64,000 bases of DNA from NCBI GenBank assembly GCA_944989445.1, contig CALYLW010000330.1, positions 742,001-806,000 of the forward strand. Direction: 5' to 3'. The position numbers were made by a program, and so were the translations under genes. Of the stretch, positions 55,406 to 64,000 are shown one piece after another (positions within the stretch are counted from its first letter, which is position 1; every line of letters starts with the position of its first letter). The notes under the pieces are model-generated. The model searched no databases. It saw nothing but the letters and a program-made list of their open reading frames with translations, and was not told where the DNA came from. The DNA is from Ampullaceana balthica. Taxonomy: Eukaryota > Mollusca > Gastropoda > Lymnaeidae.

Positions 55406-58400
55406 GTATACAAGTCAAACACATGGGAGAGTATACCATGCTAGAATTACACTAGTTAAACTTATGTGAGGTTATAGCATATAACAAGTATACAAATCAA
55501 ACACATGGCAGAGTATACCCTGCAAGAATTACACTAGTTAAACTTATGGGAGGTTATAGCATATAACAAGTATACAAATCAAACACATGGCAGAGTATAC
55601 CATGCAAGAATTATACTAGTTAAACTTATGGGAGGTTATAGCATATAACAAATATACAAGTTAACACATGGCAGAGTATACCATGCAAGAATTACACTAG
55701 TTAAACTTATGGGAGGTTATAGCATATAACAAGTATACAAGTTAACACATGGCAGAGTATACCATGCAAGAATTATACTAGTTCAAGAATTATACTAGTT
55801 AAACTTATGGGAGGTTATAGCATATAACAAGTATACAAGTTAACACATGGCAGAGTATACCATGCAAGAATTACACTAGTTAAACTTATGGGAGGTTATA
55901 GCATATAACAAGTATACAAATCAAACACATGGCAGAGTATACCATGCAAGAATTACACTAGTTAAACTTATGGGAGGTTATAGCATATAACAAGTATACA
56001 AATCAAACACATGGCAGAGTATACCATGCAAGAATTACACTAGTTAAACTTATGGGAGGTTATAGAATATAACAAGTATACAAATAAAACATATGGCAGA
56101 GAATACCATGCAAGAATTATACTAGTTAAACTTATGGGAGGTTATAGCATATAACAAATATACAAGTTAACACATGGCAGAGTATAACATGCAAGAATTA
56201 CACTAGTTAAACTTATGGGAGGTTATAGCATATAACAAGTATACAAGTTAACACATGGCAGAGTATACCATGCAAGAATTATACTAGTTAAACTTATGGG
56301 AGGTTATAGCATATAACAAGTAGGGGTCTACCGATATATCGGCTGGCCGATATATCGGCACCGATATCTGGATATCGGCAATATCGGTATCGGTAGCCTG
56401 TAAAGGTCCCGATATTGACGTCACCGATATTTCATAATAAGTGACATTTTGACCCCAAAAAAAACGGAAACAACAAAACTATCATTTAGGTTTACAATAT
56501 CTCGACAAATTAATATATCGACCCCGATACCAGTATTGAAATAGTCAAAAGAGTCCTAGTATTAATATGTGCAGCCACGATACAGCGTGCCATGTGCTTT
56601 GATATTGTTTAGGTATCGGCCGATTTTCGTATACTCAGAAATACTGTGTAAATAGTGCCGATGCCAAGTATACCGTAATTGCTCTAATAAATGGATAACA
56701 TGTAAACATTATGTTCACGTAATTGCTCTAATAGCAAAGATGCACGCAGAATCGCAGATGTCTAAAACATTTCGTTTCGTATGGAATAACAAAATGTACC
56801 GTGTGAAGACGTGTTGTCATTGGCAACCATTCAAGCTTCAGCCTCATTTTCACTATATTACTATTGTACTTTGTTCTCATTGTTTCATTCATAAAAGGTG
56901 GCCGTGTGCAAAAGCCATTAAACTATTGGTTAGAATTAATAATTATGAGTCAAGGTTGAAGTTTCAAAAGGAGTACCTAATATGCTTGTACATTTTTATA
57001 AAGGACGGTTCGTTTTGTTATGAGTCCTATGTAGGTCATGAACTGGAACTTGTAAACACATCGGAAACTTCGTTTCGGGAAAAAAAATCGGTATTTCGGC
57101 AAAACTGGATATCGGTAGACCCCTTAATTATAAAATATAAATAATTACGAGTGATAAATTTAAGAATGGCGTCATCAAATATGACCGCTGTTATTTTTGT
57201 CCTAACAAATATCATATCGGCACTCATATCGGAGAAAAAATATCGGTAATATCGGCAAAAATACTTATCGGTAGACCCCTAATATAAAATATAAATAATT
57301 AGGAGTGATGAATTTAAGAATGATCGATGTCATCAAATAAGACCGCTGGTTTTTGTCCTAACAAATATTCATATCGGAAAAAAAAATATCGGTAATATCG
57401 GCGAAAATGCCTATCGGTAGTCCCCTAATATTAAAGATAAATAATTACGAGTGATAGATTTAAGAATGACGTCATCAAATATGACCGCTGGTTTTTGTCC
57501 TAACAAATACCCTATCGGCACTCATATCGGAAAAAAATATCGATAATATCGGCAAAAATGCGTATCGGTAGTCCCCTAATATTAAAGATAAATAATTACG
57601 AGTGATAAATTTAAGAATGACGTCATCAAATATGACCGCTGGTTTTTGTCATAACAAATACTCATATCGGCACTCATATCGGCAAAAAAAATATCGGTAA
57701 TATCGGTATCGGCAATATCGGCAAAAAGGCATATCGGTAGACCCCTAATAACAAGTATACAAGTTAACACATGGCAGAGTATACCATGCAAGAATTATAC
57801 TAGTTAAACTTATGGGAGGTTATAGCATATAACAAGTATACAAGTTAACACATGGCAGAGTATACCATGCAAGAATTACAGTAGTTAAACTTATGGGAGG
57901 TTATAGCATATAACAAGTATACAAGTTAACACATGGCAGAGTATACCATGCAAGAATTACACTAGTTAAACTTATGGGAGGTTATAGCATAAAACAAGTA
58001 TACAAGTTAACACATGGCAGAGTATACCATGCAAGAATTATACTAGTTAAACTTATGGGAGGTTATAGCATATAACAAGTATACAAGTTAACACATGGCA
58101 GAGTATACCATGCAAGAATTACACTAGTTAAACTTATGGGAGGTTATAGCATATAACAAGTATACAAGTTAACACATGGCAAAGTATACCATGCAAGAAT
58201 TACACTAGTTAAACTTATGGGAGGTTATAGCATATAACAAGTATACAAGTTAACACATGGGAGAGTATACCATGCAAGAATTACACTAGTTAAACTTATG
58301 GGAGGTTATAGCATATAACAAGTATACAAGTTAACACATGGCAGAGTATACCATGCAACAATTACACTAGTTAAACTTATGGGAGGTTATAGCATATAAC

Positions 58401-61400
58401 AAGTATACAAGTTAACACATGGCAGAGTATACCATGCAAGAATTATACTAGTTAAACTTATGGGAGGTTATAGCATATAACAAGTATACAAGTTAACACA
58501 TGGCAGAGTATACCATGCAGGAATTATACTAGTTAAACTTATGGGAGGTTATAGCATATAACAAGTATACAAGTTAACACATGGCAGAGTATACCATGCA
58601 GGAATTACACTAGTTAAACTTATGGGAGGTTATAGCATATAACAAGTATACAAGTTAACACATGGCAGAGTATACCATGCAAGAATTACACTAGTTAAAC
58701 TTATGGGAGGTTATAGCATATAACAAGTATACAAGTTAACACATGGCAGAGTATACCATGCAAGAATTACACTAGTTAAACTTATGGGAGGTTATAGCAT
58801 ATAACAAGTATACAAGTTAACACATGGGAGAGTATACCATGCAAGAATTACACTAGTTAAACTTTTGGGAGGTTATAGCATATAACAAGTATACAAGTTA
58901 ACACATGACAGAGTATACCATGCAAGAATTATACTAGTTAAACTTATGGGAGGTTATAGCATATAACAAGTATACAAGTTAACACATGGCAGAGTATACC
59001 ATGCAGGAATTATACTAGTTAAACTTATGGGAGGTTATAGCATATAACAAGTATACAAGTTAACACATGGGAGAGTATACCATGCAAGAATTACACTAGT
59101 TAAACTTATGGGAGGTTATAGCATATAACAAGTATACAAGTTAACACATGGCAGAGTATACCATGCAAGAATTACACTAGTTAAACTTATGGGAGGTTAT
59201 AGCATATAACAAGTATACAAGTTAACACATGGCAGAGTATACCATGCAAGAATTATACTAGTTAAACTTATGGGAGGTTATAGCATATAACAAGTATACA
59301 AGTTAACACATGGCAGAGTATACCATGCAAGAATTATACTAGTTAAACTTATGGGAGGTTATAGCATATAACAAGTATACAAGTTAACACATGGCAGAGT
59401 ATACCATGCAAGAATTACACTAGTTAAACTTATGGGAGGTTATAGCATATAACAAGTATACAAATCAAACACATGGCAGAGTATACCATGCAAGAATTAT
59501 ACTAGTTAAACTTATGGTAGGTTATAGCATATAACAAGTATACAAGTCAAACACATGGCAGAGTATACCATGCAAGAATTATACTAGTTAAACTTATGGG
59601 AGGTTATAGCATATAACAAGTATACAAGTCAAACACATAGCAGAGTATACCATGCAAGAATTACACTAGTTAAACTTATGGGAGGTTATAGCATATAACA
59701 AGTATACAAATCAAACACATGGCAGAGTATACCATGCAAGAATTACACTAGTTAAACTTATGGGAGGTTATAGCATATAACAAGTATACAAATCAAACAC
59801 ATGGCAGAGAATACCATGCAAGAATTATACTAGTTAAACTTATGGGAGGTTATAGCATATAACAAGTATACAAGTTAACACATGGCAGAGTATACCATGC
59901 AAGAATTACACTAGTTAAACTTATGGGAGGTTATAGCATATAACAAGTATACAAATCAAACACATGGCAGAGTATACCATGCAAGAATTATACTAGTTAA
60001 ACTTATGGGAGGTTATAGCATATAACAAGTATACAAGTCAAACACATGGCAGAGTATACCATGCAAGAATTATACTAGTTAAACTTATGGGAGGTTATAG
60101 CATATAACAAGTATACAAGTCAAACACATGGCAGAGTATACCATGCAAGAATTACACTAGTTAAACTTATGGGAGGTTATAGCATATAACAAGTATACAA
60201 ATCAAACACATGGCAGAGTATACCATGCAAGAATTACACTAGTTAAACTTATGGGAGGTTATAGAATATAACAAGTATACAAACCAAACACATGGCAGAG
60301 AATACCATGCAAGAATTACACTAGTTAAATTTATGGGAGGTTATAGCATATAACAAGTATACAAGTTAACTCATGGCAGAGTATACCATGCAAGAATTAC
60401 ACTAGTTAAACTTATGGGAGGTTATAGCATATAACAAGTATACAAGTTAACACATGGCAGAGTATACCATGCAAGAATTACACTAGTTAAACTTATGGGA
60501 GGTTATAGCATATAACAAGTATACAAGTTAACACATGGCAGAGTATACCATGCAAGAATTACACTAGTTAAACTTATGGGAGGTTATAGCATATAACAAG
60601 TATACAAGTTAACACATGGCAGAGTATACCATGCAAGAATTACACTAGTTAAACTTATGGGAGGTTATAGCATATAACAAGTATACAAGTTAACACATGG
60701 CAGAGTATACCATGCAAGAATTATACTAGTTAAACTTATGGGAGGTTATAGCATATAACAAGTATACAAGTTAACACATGGCAGAGTATACCATGCAGGA
60801 ATTATACTAGTTAAAGTTATGGGAGGTTATAGCATATAACAAGTATACAAGTTAACACATGGCAGAGTATACCATGCAAGAATTACACTAGTTAAACTTA
60901 TGGGAGGTTATAGCATATAACAAGTATACAAGTTAACACATGGCAGAGTATACCATGCAAGAATTACACTAGTTAAACTTATGGGAGGTTATAGCATATA
61001 ACAAGTATACAAGTTAACACATGGGAGAGTATACCATGCAAGAATTACACTAGTTAAACTTATGGGAGGTTATAGCATATAACAAGTATACAAGTTAACA
61101 CATGGGAGAGTATACCATGCAAGAATTACACTAGTTAAACTTATGGGAGGTTATAGCATATAACAAGTATACAAGTTAACACATGGGAGAGTATACCATG
61201 CAAGAATTACACTAGTTAAATTTATGGGAGGTTATAGCATATAACAAGTATACAAGTTAACACATGGGAGAGTATACCATGCAAGAATTACACTAGTTAA
61301 ACTTATGGGAGGTTATAGCATATAACAAGTATACAAGTTAACTCATGGCAGAGTATACCATGCAAGAATTACACTAGTTAAACTTATGGGAGGTTATAGC

Positions 61401-63195
61401 ATATAACAAGTATACAAGTTAACACATGGCAGAGTATACCATGCAAGAATTACACTAGTTAAACTTATGGGAGGTTATAGCATATAACAAGTATACAAGT
61501 TAACACATGGCAGAGTATACCATGCAAGAATTACACTAGTTAAACTTATGGGAGGTTATAGCATATAACAAGTATACAAGTTAACACATGGCAGAGTATA
61601 CCATGCAAGAATTATACTAGTTAAACTTATGGGAGGTTATAGCATATAACAAGTATACAAGTTAACACATGGCAGAGTATACCATGCAGGAATTATACTA
61701 GTTAAAGTTATGGGAGGTTATAGCATATAACAAGTATACAAGTTAACTTATGGCAGAGTATACCATGCAGGAATTACACTAGTTAAACTTATGGGAGGTT
61801 ATAGCATATAACAAGTATACAAGTTAACACATGGCAGAGTATACCATGCAAGAATTACACTAGTTAAACTTATGGGAGGTTATAGCATATAACAAGTATA
61901 CAAGTTAACACATGGCAGAGTATACCATGCAAGAATTACACTAGTTAAACTTATGGGAGGTTATAGCATATAACAAGTATACAAGTTAACACATGGGAGA
62001 GTATACCATGCAAGAATTACACTAGTTAAACTTATGGGAGGTTATAGCATATAACAAGTATACAAGTTAACACATGGGAGAGTATACCATGCAAGAATTA
62101 CACTAGTTAAACTTATGGGAGGTTATAGCATATAACAAGTATACAAGTTAACACATGGGAGAGTATACCATGCAAGAATTACACTAGTTAAACTTATGGG
62201 AGGTTATAGCATATAACAAGTATACAAGTTAACACATGGGAGAGTATACCATGCAAGAATTACACTAGTTAAACTTATGGGAGGTTATAGCATATAACAA
62301 GTATACAAATCAATCACATGGCAGAGTATACCATGAAAGAAATATACTAGTTTAACTTATGGGAGGTTATAGCATATAACAAGTATACAAGTTAACACAT
62401 GGGAGAGTATACCATGCAAGAATTACACTAGTTAAACTTATGGAAGGTTATAGCATATAACAAGTATACAAGTTAACACATGGCAGAGTATACCATGCAA
62501 GAATTATACTAGTTAAACTTATGGGAGGTTATAGCATATAACAAGTATACAAATCAAACACATGGCAGAGTATACCATGCAAGAATTACACTAGTTAAAC
62601 TTATGGGGGGTTATAGCATATAACAAGTATACAAGTTAACACATGGGAGAGTATACCATGCAAGAATTACACTAGTTAAACTTATGGGAGGTTATAGCAT
62701 ATAACAAGTATACAAATCAAACACATGGCAGAGTATACCATGCAAGAATTACACTAGTTAAACTTATGGGAGGTTATAGCATATAACAAGTATACAAATC
62801 AAACACATGGTAGAGTATACCATGCAAGAATTACACTAGTTAAACTTATGGGAGGTTATAGCATATAACAAGTATACAAGTTAACACATGGCAGAGTATA
62901 CCATGCAAGAATTATACTAGTTAAACTTATGGGAGGTTATAGCATATAACAAGTATACAAGTTAACACATGGCAGAGTATACCATGCAAGAATTATACTA
63001 GTTAAACTTATGGGAGGTTATAGCATATAACAAGTATACAAGTTAACACATGGGAGAGTATACCATGCAAGAATTACACTAGTTAAACTTATGGGAGGTT
63101 ATAGCATATAACAAGTATACAAGTTAACACATGGCAGAGTATACCATGCAAGAATTACACTAGTTAAACTTATGGGAGGTTATAGCATATAACAA
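55395..63195. repeat. 81-bp tandem array seeded at exon 51 donor, split by a MITE
   Basis: Blocks 55395-56320 and 57748-63195, about 78 copies in all. The unit contains tatacaagttaacacatggc, agagtataccatgcaagaat and gggaggttatagcatataac. The first unit starts at the donor itself (AAAAG|gtatacaagtc); in later units the site has become caag|tatac. Confidence 0.95.
56321..57747. mobile_element. hAT-type MITE, copy 2 (1,427 bp)
   Basis: Same termini (TAGGGGTCTACCGATATATC ... CGGTAGACCCCTA) and interior as copy 1, same orientation. Exact 8-bp duplication ATAACAAG at 56313-56320 and 57748-57755, inside the 81-bp array. It differs from copy 1 by few substitutions and indels, so both moved recently. 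Confidence 0.94.
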
Positions 63196-63204
63196 GTATA
63201 TAAA

Positions 63205-63935
63205 TAAATTTATTGGATTGTATATCCAACAAGAGTGTATACAGCATTGACTGTTTGTACCTGTAACAAGAGTTTATACAGCATTGACTGTTTGTACCTG
63301 TAACAAGAGTTTATACAGCATTGACTGTTTGTACCTGTAACAAGAGTTTATACAGCATTGACTGTTTGTACCTGTAACAAGAGTTTATACAGCATTGACT
63401 GTTTGTACCTGTAACAAGAGTTTATACAGCATTGACTGTTTGTACCTGTAACAAGAGTTTATACAGCATTGACTGTTTGTACCTGTAACAAGAGTTTATA
63501 CAGCATTGACTGTTTGTACCTGTAACAAGAGTTTATACAGCATTGACTGTTTGTACCTGTAACAAGAGTTTATACAGCATTGACTGTTTGTACTGTATTG
63601 ATACAGCATTGACTGTGTGTACCTGTAACAAGTTTATACAGCATTGACTGTTTGTACCTGTAACAAGAGTTTATACAGCATTGACTGTTTGTACCTGTAA
63701 CAAGAGTTTATACAGCATTGACTGTTTGTACCTGTAACAAGAGTTTATACAGCATTGACTGTTTGTACCTGTAACAAGAGTTTATACAGCATTGACTGTT
63801 TGTACCTGTAACAAGAGTTTATACAGCATTGACTGTTTGTACCTGTACAGAGTTTATACAGCATTGACGTTTATACAGCATTGACATACAGGATTGACAT
63901 ACAGCATTGACATACAGCATTGACTGTTTGTACCT
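63205..63935. repeat. 37-bp tandem repeat, distal part of last intron
   Basis: About 18 copies of caagagtttatacagcattg plus actgtttgtacctgtaa, ending in broken cattgacatacag copies. Confidence 0.93.
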
Positions 63936-63937
63936 GT

Positions 63938-64000
63938 AGTTCCCAACCTTTTTGACCTATGGATCCTTACAAATCAGTAATATTTTATGGAATCACCTCT
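63938..64000. mobile_element. Start of a hAT-like MITE, cut by the window end
   Basis: tagttcccaacctttttgac resembles the end of the element at 17531. Too short to define. Confidence 0.4.

Noticed and set aside
54841..54860. tttatcag at 54841 as the exon 51 acceptor
   Set aside because: With the two-base overhang from exon 50 it reads into a stop within six codons.
54810..55331. 173-codon minus-strand open frame opposite exon 51
   Set aside because: A shadow of the 54-bp coding repeat; the plus-strand frame fits BLTP1 phases.

Overview
The window is eukaryotic genomic DNA. It looks like an invertebrate, most likely a lophotrochozoan and probably a mollusc. That guess rests on overall protein resemblance, the retroelement types and the very minisatellite-rich introns; no taxonomic marker proves it. 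One gene fills it, on the + strand: the middle part of BLTP1 (KIAA1109 in human, tweek in fly, lpd-3 in worm), a roughly 5,000-residue bridge-like lipid transfer protein. I place 51 exons between 377 and 55405. Their phases agree at every junction and no in-frame stop appears, giving about 3,220 to 3,350 codons. The start codon lies upstream of the window and the C-terminal exons downstream.

Region by region: 1-8 kb holds exons 1-7, a TTAA-flanked element, a short hairpin element and a 23-bp array interrupted by a 1.4-kb hAT-type MITE. 8-24 kb holds exons 8-24, including the long Ser-rich exon 18 (640 bp), with arrays in most larger introns and a tRNA-derived SINE. 24-36 kb holds exons 25-35, a 37-bp array with higher-order structure, two LINE remnants, a small hAT MITE and a 19-bp array. 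36-40 kb is an intron carrying a complete 3.1-kb hAT transposon with a decayed transposase and nested insertions. 40-55 kb holds exons 36-51, 26-bp and 35-bp arrays totalling about 4 kb, a pogo-like element with nested hAT sequence, and more hAT MITEs. 55.4-63.9 kb is an 81-bp array split by a second copy of the 1.4-kb MITE, then a 37-bp array.

The most unusual signal is how the minisatellites relate to the splice sites. In many introns the repeat unit contains the exon end plus the 5' splice site, or the 3' splice site plus the exon start, so real splice sites have been copied in tandem. The clearest case is exon 51. A 54-bp (18-codon) unit joins the intron tail to the exon head, giving eight tandem acceptors that all keep the reading frame. 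Three transposons (one TTAA element and two copies of one hAT MITE) sit inside such arrays with exact target duplications. Coordinates, splice sites and family calls were read by eye; no alignment or database search was run.
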